A DNA stretch of 64,000 nt from Escarpia spicata. Taxonomy: Eukaryota > Annelida > Polychaeta > Sabellida > Siboglinidae. Shown piece after piece: positions 12,772-24,700 of the stretch (within the stretch, counting starts at the first letter, position 1; each line of letters begins with the position of its first letter). The position numbers and the translations under genes were made by a program. Under the pieces are notes generated by a model. The model saw only the letters and a program-made list of their open reading frames with translations, was not told the origin of the DNA and searched no databases. The stretch lies in NCBI GenBank assembly GCA_963995525.1, contig OZ023208.1:22638120-22702119 (forward strand). The letters run 5' to 3'.

Positions 12772-13987
12772 CAGTAAACCTCGCCTAAATCAGATTCAAT
12801 CGGACCGAGTGATTTAATTAAAGTTATGCGAAAATCCGGCTTAGCCAAAGGTGACATATCCCAGCGCCAAAGGCCACCTTCTAACCCTTAGGCTTAGGTA
12901 ACTGTGAATAATGCTTGAAAGTGACTGGATACTGCAGTAATTCTACATATGTTGATGTCCACAAGCAACATACAACATTATGCAGTATTAGAACAGTTCT
13001 GTGCTTCATTTTGGCATGAATCTCTATGGTTATAGCTTAGTAATTATTATTGATTGTAAATGTCAGTCATCTTCTGTCTCATGACAATGGCCTCTACTTG
13101 TCAGTCAACTCTTCGATTCCACGAGAGTCAAACCAGAGTGTCTTAATTAGCATCCATAATGCAGCATGTGTGCCACTGAGTTTTCTTATCTTGTCTTCAA
13201 ACACCGATACTTCGTCGCCTTCATCATTGCTCAGTAAACCAACCGTCTGCGTCGGGGTCTTGAACGGTTTTAATGATCTGCTCGTTATTTGGAGTAGCCA
13301 ACATTTCTGCTGTCTCGTCCACACCAACACAGTCGTCCATAGTGCATACGACATCTCCATACATCTTGTGAAGCTTATTCCGGACGTTTCTGAATGAAGG
13401 AGCTGCTTCGTCTTCATCATCGTCTTGACGCTCAACACCTTAGACGAATCCCGTTTTTGTAGGAGTTCAGAAGTGTTTCCAGTTTCAGTTTGTTCCACAC
13501 TGGTTTCAGGGCAATGACGACGTCCAACGTAGTTCAACTTCTTGAGAAAATGGTGCTTCTCCTTTTGATGCCTCTGGTCTCCTGGTGGTTAGGATGTACC
13601 AGTAATGGAACGTCATGTTCTTGGTTATACCAGCGTCCATTGGCTTGGTGATGCTAGTTGTATTAGATGAGTGCAGATGTGTCGCGTACGTACGTTGCTT
13701 TAGCTGTCTGGATTATTTTTTGGAATAGCCGTTTCACTTTTAGTTCATATGGTACATATACTCCAAACAAACAAATGATTTGGTTGAATAGTGCGATCCG
13801 ACTTAGGCGAGGAAAAACCTATTATCTCGGATCAAATGAACCAACTCAGTTATTTCGAGTTAGGTGAAGATCCGACTTACATAATCCGACTTAGACGAAG
13901 ATTTTTATGGGAAATACATTACAAATCAACAGTTCCTAGGAATTCTGTCCGAGCTGAATGATGATTTGACTTAGGCGAGGTTTACTG
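12772..13987. mobile_element. pogo/Tigger-like DNA transposon with terminal inverted repeats and TA duplication
   Basis: The left end reads CAGTAAACCTCGCCTAAATC and the right end is its inverse complement with few differences (TTAGGCGAGGTTTACTG), flanked on both sides by TA (12770-12771 and 13988-13989), the classic Tc1/mariner-pogo target duplication. At 1216 bp it is shorter than an autonomous Tigger. The minus strand keeps decayed coding patches: an open frame at 13094-13537, and in another frame CVGVDETAEMLATPNNEQ, plausibly a degenerate transposase C-terminus. Probably an internally deleted, inactive copy. Confidence 0.82.
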
Positions 13988-13989
13988 TA

Positions 13990-16900
13990 TAAAGGTTAAT
14001 ATAATTTTATGTGTACTGAAAAAAAAGATCTATAATAAGATGCTCACAAACGATGCAACATTATTTCAATTGTGTTTTATTGTTGTTGCCTACGCCAAAT
14101 AAATCCACAAACCAAACCGTGGTTTATGCGAAATGTTCATGCTATACCTGCACTGGTAAGTAGCAATTATTAGTTGCACAACGGTGTCAAATACCAACAT
14201 ATAGCACAACTGGCAAATAAAATGTCAGATATACTTAATAACAAACACACCCACACAAAGACTTTGACAGCAGAATCATTGAACGTAGCAGATGATTTAT
14301 GATGCCTAGGGCTAGAATGACAAGATCTGTTGGTTCGTTTGTCTTCAGTGATCAGCGTCTTTGATCAGAAAAAAAGGACGAACTTGTAATTGTACGCGTT
14401 GGACAGACAGAAAAACAATTTCCCTGCAAGGATCAAAAAAGCATTCTTTATCTTTATCTTTCTTTACATTCATGAGGTTCACATGAACCCCCCCTTTTTG
14501 TGAACCCCCCCTTTTTGTGAACCCCCCTTTTCTCCAAAATGTGAAAACCCCCTCAAATTTAATCTTTAAGATGTGAACCCCTAATTGTTTATGTTATGAT
14601 TATTCCCTGCTTCTTAAAAGCGTGAAGCCCCTCCTAAAACCTGCTGGATATTGTTGCTCAAACATTACCCAGCATGCCATGGGAGTCTGGTTGATACATA
14701 TATTAAAGGGATAACAAATACAAAAGAAGCAAATTTTATTCTAAAGGTACATGACTCCAAATTGTAGACAGTCAGAGGTGACTGGTGCAGACAAATCAGA
14801 CAGAGTTATACTAAAGGATTTATGCGAGTGACTCAATTTTTAATCAACATTTCACTGCATAACGACAATGGTTCTCATAAGTATCATGTTAAGTGCTAAT
14901 GGATGAAAGGGGTGATAATTTGTTAACACTGATTAAAGAACAAATACGAGCACAGATACAGTGTATTGGGCCATAACAAAATAATTCTTGGCTTATTGTC
15001 AGAACTCTGATAAAATCTAAATGTGGGTGCTATTTTTAGTATGCTGGTTGAGCTAACTACCTAGTATCAAAGGGCAATTCCCAGCAATCAACACATTGAG
15101 ATGTGTAACGAGTGTATTTCGTACAAGCGACAAACCTGTAGAGAAATTCATCTACCTTGACACAAATCAATTTTATTTGAACAATAATAGCAAATAAAGT
15201 TTAACGTAACCTATTTTAAAATGCACCTGTTGGTGAGAAACTGTGGATTATGTTACCTTCGTTGTGTTTGCCAAAATCCTGTTGTTGTTGGTTGCATAGA
15301 TCTCAGAAAAGGGTACCTAGTCTCGGCAAGAAAGTGTGAAGAAGCTTTATTCTCACTTATTACGTTCATTTTGTTTGTTAGCTGCCAAATACAGATAACG
15401 TTTCCTGCTGTCAGTGTGGCCTACAAGTTACGGTACTCGATTGTTTGATACCTATAATTTAATTCAAATTCCAAACGAGGAAATGTTTTCTAATCTTCTA
15501 TTTATGATACGCTTTTTATAAAGGTTTATTAAATTACTAACGGAATTATGTTATTGATAAATTTTTGGCATTTTGCACAGCAGATAAGTTACATATATAA
15601 TTTATTAATTGACTGAAAACCACATTGTTAATGTCGCCAAAGTGTAACACTAAGTGTTTACTCTAACAAAACTTGGACACACCCACCCTCCTTGGTGCCT
15701 CGTTTATGATGATATTATTATGTGTATATATAAATACATATATATATTCAAAACTGCACATTTGATTTTAAGTGTTTCTAGTAAATAATTCAGTTGTGTT
15801 AATAACAAAACATCATTGCCTGTTGGCTTTTATGAATAAAATTGGGTATAAATTGTGCTTATTCAGCAACAAAATGGGACAAATTTCCACAGACCACATA
15901 TCTAAATCCCACTCCCCCACCCCCCGAAACAGCCTCACTAATGGCCTGCTGGTGATGCTAATGTGGTTTTTGAATATAAGTTTAAACCACACAATCCACG
16001 AACCTGATACCCCACTTTATTGTCCTTTCAGCTAGAAACCCGACCCTCTGCATTATGGGGGTGAACTCCCACGTGAACATATGGCGCCCTCTGAATTGTG
16101 AAAACTATAACCCCACACGAGTGTGTGGTGCCCCTGGAGTCTGTATTGAAAAAATGTGAACCCCCATTGTGAAAAGCTGGCTGCGGGCCTGATTCTGAGT
16201 ACCTAACCACCTTACTGGGTTCAACATTCTCAACAGTAGAAGTTAGTGTTACAATGAAAGCTATAAATCATACAAAAACATTTTATGGCTGTCTTCAGAC
16301 TTCAGTGCGCTAGTGCTTTGGGTGAAGGTTACATACCAGTCACCTGACTACGACCCCCCCTCACCACCCTTACACCTGTAACAAGGGAAATCAGTATGCA
16401 TCACATAAACTGCGTGATTTTATGACTTTTACAAGTTAAAACTACTAAAAAGACACAACGTGAGACAAAGCTGCATTTCTGTTGTTTTAAGACGTCAAAT
16501 AAGTTGCTGAATTGCTGTTGATATATTTGATTTAATGCATTTTTTTCTTCTCGTTTTATCTACATTCATTGGGCTGTTACTGGTAATTAAGTAGCAACCA
16601 TTAAAACTTGTGTAAAACTGAAAGGGACTGAATTTCTTAATATATCCACCATATCTTTCAAAATACATGGGCTTCCTGTAGCTGTACTGTCTACACTGGG
16701 ATTGGCGACATCAAATGTGCAGGTTAAGGAATTCTGGACAATATTGTGTGCTCCTATTGGATACTGTTATATTGTGGTTTAGCTAATACGGTGGTACAAA
16801 TACGACTTTCTAACATCAGTGAACCTACAAGTTTATTTGACCCTATTCGTGCGGCCTGCAATCAATAATAATTACAGGTGTGAAAAAGTTTTGGTTTTGA

Positions 16901-17260
16901 GTGACAGGTATTGTTCTGCTTATGTGCTTCTACGGTGAACCAGCTCTATTGACGTCTGAGAACTGGACGTCGCTGTTTTACGTGACCTTTTGTCGAGGAC
17001 ATGAGTACTTGCTGGTGTAACTCGCCCTCTGTACCGAACAGCTTCATTGCCACACCTTAAAGCATGCAATTCCTATTTGTACATGCCTATTCGTACATGC
17101 CTATTTATGCATGCCTATTTGCACGTGCCAACCTGCACATGCCTGGACACACTCACAACCCAAGGGTAATTAAAGTTGGATTTTGCTCAATAATTGTTTT
17201 TCTTGTTCAAACTGTAGTGAGTTTATCGAGACATTTCAATGCGAGATATTCCAGTGTGAC
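13990..17260. other. Intergenic DNA with low-complexity C-rich patches; no supported gene
   Basis: Contains short homopolymer-rich repeats at 14470-14580 (gtgaaccccccctttttgtg) and related text at 16040-16200 (aatgtgaacccccattgtg). These may be the two ends of an old mobile element, but I could not define its termini. The few open frames of 60-90 codons show no recognisable motif. Confidence 0.5.
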
Positions 17261-17264
17261 TCTT

Positions 17265-17795
17265 AGGTCTTAAACACACCTCTCTTAGCACATGCCTCTC
17301 TTAGGTCTTAACAAATCTCTCTTAGGTCATAACACACACCTCTCTTAGGTTTTAACATGCACCTTCTTAAATCTTAGCACACACCTCTCTTAGGTCTTAG
17401 CACACACCTCTCTTAGGTCTTAGCACACACCTCTCTTAGGTCTTAGCACACACCTCTCTTAGGTCTTAGCACACACCTCTCTTAGGTCTTAGCACACACC
17501 TCTCTTAGGTCTTAACACACCTCTCTTAGGTCTTAGCACACACCTCTCTTAGGTCTTAGCACACACCTCTCTAAGGTCTTAGCACACACCTCTCTTAGGT
17601 CTTAACACAACTCTCTTAGGTCTTAGCACACACCTCTCTTAGGTCTTAGCACACACCTCTCTTAGGTCTTAGCACACACCTCTCTTAGGTCTTAGCACAC
17701 ACCTTTCTTAGGTCTTAACACACCTCTCTTAGGTCTTAGCACACACCTCTCTAAGGTCTTAGCACACACCTCTCCTAGGTCGTAGTACATTCCTC
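17265..17795. repeat. Minisatellite, ~23-bp unit, about 22 copies
   Basis: Tandem ttaggtcttagcacacacct units with pyrimidine-rich ctctc links. Fairly homogeneous in the centre and degenerate at both ends. Confidence 0.95.
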
Positions 17796-18066
17796 TCTTT
17801 ATCATTCAACTTCCTTACAACTATGTCTTTACTTTGGACATATGATCTGAACTGAAAACAGACTCACATTTCTATCTTTTCCCCGTCAACACATCTATAG
17901 TTAAATAATATAACACTGTCAGTAGATGTTTTAATATTCACATGATATAAGGTAAAATACAACTTGATAGAGCCATGTCCCCTGGAACCGGTGCATTCAA
18001 CAATCTAGATTCTGCTCACAAATCTGACACTTCTCCGGCAATATATTACAAACAAAAACAATCAAA

Positions 18067-18118
18067 GAACATTTTGATGTGAATGCTGCACCCTGTGACC
18101 ATTCACATCAAAATGTTC
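18067..18118. repeat. Perfect inverted repeat, 19-bp arms, 14-nt loop
   Basis: gaacattttgatgtgaatg is followed after 14 nt by its exact reverse complement. No gene is nearby; it could be a MITE remnant or a cruciform site. Confidence 0.85.
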
Positions 18119-18769
18119 ATTTCTAACACATCTATTTACATATAATTTCCAAGAAGGTAGCTTTGCAAGTAAGCCGACTACCAACCTACACTTATGTTAA
18201 TATTGCATAATTAAAAAAACAACTTACCAAAGATCGAAGAATAACTAACAATGTACGATGTTGACCTCAACTGATGTATTTGTGCACTGCGTCGTTGTTA
18301 GATCGGTTATAACTGCGCTTATAAACAACTACGACTTCTCGGAGCGACTCACACTGACTGCTCTGAGCGATTCATGAATGTTCTCTGTCAATTTATGGTG
18401 CTGCTAGACAGTCTCAGGTGACTGGATAAGAAAATCAGTCATGCGTGACTATAGGTGATTCTGTGACAGGCCAAGGCCTTGTCATTTGTCAGTGCAGCCA
18501 GTTTGGGGAGCATCCAAGCACCATTGGATGGCACCTGTGATGCATTGGCTCCTCACGCTTGGATTGGCTTCTTCTATGTGCCTGGTGTGTCCTTATCAAC
18601 CTTTAATACCCCCACACCCTTTCTTAAGCTGGTCTTGGCATTGGGTTGTGCCAATGGCTTGGAACGCTGCAAGTGTGCACAGAAATACATTTATGATTAT
18701 AAAGTCTTAGCTTCAGTCTGTTCATATGTTCAAAGCGCTTTACAACAGTTTGGTTTCTCAATATGTCCT

Positions 18770-19225
18770 CAGGTTAGTTGGTGTAGGCAATGTGCAAAAC
18801 AGGTCTTAATTGGTGTAGGCAATGTGTAAAACTGGTCTTAACTGGTGTAGGCAATGTGTAAAGCAGGTCTTAACTGGTGTAGGCAATGTGTAAAACAGGT
18901 CTTAACTGGTGTAGGCAATGTGTAAAACAGGTCATAACTGGTGTAGGCAATGTATAAAACAGGTCATAACTGATGTAGGCAAAGTGTAAAACAGGTATTA
19001 ACTGGTGTAGGCAATGTGTAAAACAGGTCTTAACTGGTGTAGGCAATGTATAAAACAGGTCTTAACTGGTGTAGGCAATGTGTAAAGCAGGTCTTAACTG
19101 GTATAGGCAATGTGTAAAACAGGTCTTAACTGGTGTAGGCAATGTGTAAAACAGGTCATAACTGGTGTAGGCAATGTGTAAAACAGGTCTTAACTGGTGT
19201 AGGCAATGTATAAAACAGGTCTTAA
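18770..19225. repeat. Minisatellite, 32-bp unit, about 14 copies
   Basis: Units of taggcaatgtgtaaaacagg plus tcttaactggtg in tandem, with a few substitutions such as tcataactg. Confidence 0.95.
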
Positions 19226-19264
19226 CCACTGTTTTAATAGATGCAGTGGTGCTATGGTGTCTTG

Positions 19265-19328
19265 CGGAGGGAGGGAGGGAGGGAGGGAGGGAGGGAGGGA
19301 GGGAGGGAGGGAGGGAGGGAGGGAGGGA
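19265..19328. repeat. (GGGA)n microsatellite
   Basis: About 16 uninterrupted ggga units, strongly purine-biased and G-quadruplex-prone on plus. Confidence 0.97.
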
Positions 19329-19649
19329 CAATAAAAGTAAAAGCTGAATACATCATAATTAATAAAACAGTAACGACTGTGACATGAGATGATTACTCTC
19401 TGTCAAATTCACATTAAGGATGCCCTATGCTGAAAATGTCAAATTCTACACAGCACAATAACCCATTACATAACTGTGTCATGGCAACCTCACCGCTCTG
19501 TATCACAATAAGCTCCCTCTTGGTGCGGCAACTGTGTCACTAAGGCAGCTGTGTCACTAATGCAGCTGTGACCGTGACGGATGAACACACATGCATTCTG
19601 CATGGTGCATTTACCTCAGCTGAAATAGGATCTCATCATAATCACATAC

Positions 19650-20445
19650 CTTAAAGGGGACATATCAACATCATCACCTCACTCAAAGAGGACACATCAT
19701 CGTCATTGTCCAACTCAAAGGGGACATTAATATCATCACCCAACTCAAAGGGGACATCAACATCATCATCCAACTCAAAGGGAACACCTCAAAAATCATC
19801 ACCCAACTCATCACACCACCTTATTGACATCATCAGTTAGAAGCTGAACATATATAGGCCTCCTTTGGTGATGATATTAATACTGAAATATTCCAACTCA
19901 AAGTGGACATATCAACATCATTACCCAACTCAAAGGGGGTACATTGATCAACATCATCACCAAACTCAAAGGGGACATATTGATCAACATCATCACCCAA
20001 CTCAAGAAGGAATACATCAACACCATCACCCAACTCAAAGGGACTGTTGATCACAACTCAAAGCAGACTTTTCATCACCCAAACTCAAAGGGGACACAAC
20101 AACACCATCACCCAACTCAAATGAGACACCTCAACATCATAATCCAACTCAAAGGAGACACATCAACATAATCATCCAACTCAAAGGGACTTTTGATCAC
20201 CACAACTCAAAAGGAACACCTCAACATCATCACCTGATTCAAAGGGGACAACTTAACATCATCACCCCGACTTTCAGGGGACACATCAACTTCATCACCT
20301 AACTCAAAAGATATCATCACCCAACTAAAAGTGGACACCTCTACATCATCACCCCAACTCAAAGCAAGGGGGCACCTTAAATCTTCATCCAATTCAATGT
20401 GAACGTATTCAATCATCACCCAAATCAAAGTGGACACATCAACGT
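19650..20445. repeat. Irregular minisatellite (catcatcacccaactcaaag)
   Basis: About 25 diverged copies of a 26-33-bp unit with core catcatcacccaactcaaag and ggggaca. Unit length varies more than in the other arrays, suggesting an older array. Confidence 0.9.
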
Positions 20446-20735
20446 CATCACATCATCTGTTTGACATCATCAGTTAAAAAATGAACATTTATATACCTAT
20501 TTTGTTGATAATGTTAATATTGAAATATCCACCTACTTTTGCGTTACATCTGTGTAGCTCTAAGTTGTACCAGTGCTTGTAGGCAGTTGCTGCTCTATCA
20601 CTGAGTATGAGAGAGGGCCATGATGCAAGAAGAGTCATTGTTTTATCACTTCAAGTGTGAGAGAGGATGCAAGACAAGTTGCTGCTCTGTCACCTCAAGA
20701 GAGAGGGGGAATTGTTGTCTGTTGCCTGTTTTATA

Positions 20736-21214
20736 GCGTTGTCGCGCTTACATTTATCCGGGCGTTAAATAATGTCCGAGTGACGTTTCTGCGCGTGCGC
20801 GTATCTAGGGGAATGCATTTAGCACCAGCTAGGACTGTCGCGTTTTCATTTATCCGGGCGTTATGTATGTTTATATGTATATACATATTTACATGTATGT
20901 CTATATATATATACATAAATTATAAAGTGTTTGCTTCTCACAGACATAAACAATTTCTGTCGTAAAACAGTCTCCTCTCCACTGACACGTCACGTGATAT
21001 ACTCTTATACTTTGTCACAAATCTGAAACAGCAAATTATTATTATGTACTCTAACTATAACGCTTGTATTATACAACAAACGAAACATATTTAACTACTG
21101 GATATTATTTATCACTACGTGATCTACTCGTGCCAAATATTATGCCTTACATGTGCACATAAGCATCACCCGGATAAAATTTAACGCCCGGATAAATGTA
21201 AGCGTGACAGCGTT
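20736..21214. mobile_element. MITE-like element with ~36-bp terminal inverted repeats
   Basis: The left arm contains cgcttacatttatccgggcg and the right arm its exact complement (cgcccggataaatgtaagcg). Similarity extends over about 36 bp on each side with two or three mismatches. A third, internal copy of tcatttatccgggcgtta lies near 20848. The roughly 480-bp body has no coding capacity. It sits about 460 bp upstream of the LMBRD1 start codon. Confidence 0.75.
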
Positions 21215-21672
21215 CCAGTCAACCACCCGCGGTGACGTCATGTCTGCACACCCGATTACCGATACTATTGCATTTCCATTCTTGAGTATGGTTCTAGGTC
21301 GTTAATTCGTATTTATATTTGTTTAATTCTCTGCGTTTTTTTTCCGCGTCTCTTCACTAGTTGAAACCTGGAGAATTTATGTTATTTTACTTGACGAGAT
21401 TATCATGTCTTTTATGACTCCGTCTAGCTTGTTGAAAATGCAGGTGACCGCGTTAAACCAACTGTCTCTAATGTGATGCGCCAGTCCCGTTAATGGCCAT
21501 GCTAACAATTGGCCTGATTGTAAAACAATCAAATCGCCCATATAAACATGAAATAGTCATACAAGCTTGTAGCTTATTAGTTTCTAACGCAGTACGTTCG
21601 CGGTCCATCACCACGAAACCGAGGTTGGTGGCGCACTCTGTCGTACAAAGCTGTCATTAGCAGTTTACGAAA
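21215..21672 (+). promoter_or_regulatory. Likely LMBRD1 promoter and 5'UTR region
   Basis: Interval between the MITE-like element and the start codon. It contains a CRE-like ggtgacgtcatg near 21230 and several CpG dinucleotides, but no clear TATA box at a sensible distance. The bases before the start, gaaaATGG, are a good initiation context. A transcription start cannot be placed from sequence. Confidence 0.4.
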
Positions 21673-21732
21673 ATGGCGACTCTTCAAGTTGTTTTGGCTG
21701 CTGGATGGATTCCGTTTGTAGTTTCTCTAGTG
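21673..21732 (+). CDS. LMBRD1: LMBRD1 exon 1
   Basis: Starts at ATG in a strong context and encodes MATLQVVLAAGWIPFVVSLV, the start of the first membrane helix. Donor gtaatt; ends in phase 0. Confidence 0.9.
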
Positions 21733-24700
21733 GTAATTCATGCTTGTCATCGCTTGATTTTTATATTTGTTTGTCACCTTGTTTTCGTAATTCTTGTGAC
21801 ATTATGTATACGATGAGTGTTATTGAATGGGGTTCGAATTAGTGTTTATAAAAGTATACACAGACACAGTCGGCGAGTCGCGATTTGTTGACAATCGCGA
21901 TTTGTTGTCTATCACTCGAGTCTAGTCTCTATCATGTTGACAACACTCAGTATCACAGATTCAGAGTTACAAGAACAAAGAAGGTGGGCAGAAGAAGAAT
22001 GACTGACCTGAGGAAAGAGGTTGGGATGGAATGCAACCTAACAGGAAGACTGGCGAGAAGCCGGATGAGATGGGCAGGTCACTTGGCAGTGGATGCAGGC
22101 AAACTTGCAGAAAGCAGAGGCGGAACAACACCAAGGACGCAGAAGGGGAAGGCCACAGCTGAGATGGGAGGATTGTGTGAGGAGGGACATGAGACGAACG
22201 GGTGAGGATGAAAGATGAAGAGAAGAGGCTGCTGACAGGAAGCTATGAACTTGAAGAGGATGAATAGGACAAGAGTGGTTCAACAATACTATACGTCTAT
22301 ATATATCTAACCCTCACCCCTGTACAGCGAACAAGGTGGAAGAACACATCCTGCTAATTCTAAATAAATCTAGGCTGAAGCCTAAAACTACATTCAACGC
22401 GCATGTAAACTATCTGACAGGAGAATCCAGTAAGAATCTATAGTAGTCTCCAAAGTTTGTTCATTGCACAATTTGGTATCGTTGTAATTTGTATCATTTG
22501 TCTCAAACATAAAACACCGAATGATGACATGACAATCAAGTTTATTAACACTGTGATATACCAACATCAACAATTGTAGCTGCCAGTAGCTGAGAAAAAT
22601 TATACTGAATTGGACGAGGCACGAACTTAGTTAGGGCACACAACGATAATGGACAAGTGACTAGATAATGAAGGAAAACCCTGGCAATAAACTACTCCTA
22701 TGTGTAGGGTAAATGGAGGCAAATTAGTGACCTGGGGCATTGGTGACCACTTTTGATCAAACCATTGAAACATGCACAACACAAATGTTGTACGTTAGTA
22801 TTTTGATACCTTTGTGCGATAATGTGTTGGTGGTCAAACTGTTCATAAATCCTGTATATAGGGTGGTCAATAATGTCCCGCAAGCTACTTAGCAACTTTG
22901 AGAAATGTTGAGCTACTAATCATACAGAAGCAACTACCTGAGGAATGTTATCAGAAAGAAACAGTGATGACATCAACCACTTTGTAGACATCCTTAAATT
23001 TTAAATACTGAAAGGAGACACCTCAATATATGATTCTTCATTCCTTCAGTGACCAGTTCAGCTTTAACCATATCCAGTAATTACCATAATATTAACACAT
23101 TTTTGTGTATGTGTTTCAGCTGATCTTGACCTTCTCATTGCTGTACGTGCGTCGCTACCAGAGTTACCATGACCGCGAACTGTGTTCAACAGTCGCCTCT
23201 GTCCTCGGCATCGCCGTCTCCCTCTTCACATGTGCTCTTGTACCTGTCGACATCTTTCTCGTCTCCTACATGAAAGACAGCGATGGACACTTTAAAGTAC
23301 GTAGTTTGTAATGTTTGCCTTTTCTATAATGTTATGTCTTCAGCATGTGTATTTTTAAATACCAGCGTCCACCTACCCATTGAGCAACAAACCAAGTGTA
23401 GCAGTGGTCACCAGTACGGTATTTTAAAGATTACCATTTAATTTCTGTTGTTGCCGATGGGGCAGTTTGTTCTTTGTCTGATTCTTCTACATGTGGTGCG
23501 CTCACAAAGGGCCGATATAGGAACAACCGTCTAAAGCTTTTGTTTGTCAGATAGATACACAGTAAGTAAATATTGCCTGTGTAATTATATTTCCAATAAT
23601 GACTGCGATTTATTGTCGTTGCAACAAAATTAATGTAGTATTGCGTCACCACATTGATTAGTACAACTTAATTTGTGATACCGCATTATGGCATCGCATG
23701 CAGCAGATCATTTTAACTTAACTACAATGGCACCACCCGGGGAATGACTGACAACTCGCTATAACAGTAAGAAACTCAAAATAACTATCTGTTTTTTTTC
23801 TCTCAAATATATCACCAGTTGCCCAGTGGTCAAGTGGTAAGTGAATCTCTGCACCTGAGAAGGGACAGACTTACAATTCTCCAAAGTTAGCATTAAATTA
23901 AGTGTGTTCTACATGCTGTCTACTTCTAGTTTTTTATATGTGGAAATTATAAATAAACACACAGCTTCAAATTGTCACTGAGATTAACTTCAATAGTATT
24001 AACTAAAGAAAATCAGATGCTGTTGTTATTAATTTCATTGACTATACAAACTAACCAGAGAAATGAGTTGTAGGATTGGGCAAAGGATGCGGAGAATCGA
24101 GATACAATCGTGAATGCAGTGCTCTACGTTTACTACGGTGCGTATACGTGGTGAAAATATCAAGATATTCTACATTTAATTCTTTCAATAATGTTAAAAT
24201 AATGGGATTTAAATCAAATAGGCAATGAGTGACTGTCATTCTTATACTCATGTGAATAGTAACTATTCCACTATGCTGTTGGGAGTAGTAACTATTCCAC
24301 TATGCTGTTGGAAGTAGTAACTATTCCACTATGCTGTTGGGAGTAGTAACTATTCCACTATGCTGTTGTGAGTAGTAACTATTCCACTATTCTGTTGTGA
24401 ATAGTAACTATTCCACTATGTTGTTGGCAGTAGTAACTATTCCACTATGCTGTTGGCAGTAGTAACTATTCCACTATGCTGTTGGCAGTAGTAACTATTC
24501 CACTATGCTGTTGGCAGTAGTAACTATTCCACTATGCTGTTGGGAGTAGTAACTATTCCACTATGCTGTTGCGAGTAGTAACTATTCCACTATGCTGTTG
24601 CGAGTGGTAACTATTCCACTATGCTGTTGGGAGTGGTAACTATTCCACTATGCTGTTGGGAGTGGTAACTATTCCACTATGCTGTTGGGAGTGGTAACTA

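Noticed and set aside
21885..22205. Host gene in LMBRD1 intron 1
   Set aside because: The translated tail matches the C-terminal pattern of LINE polyproteins and is frameshifted.
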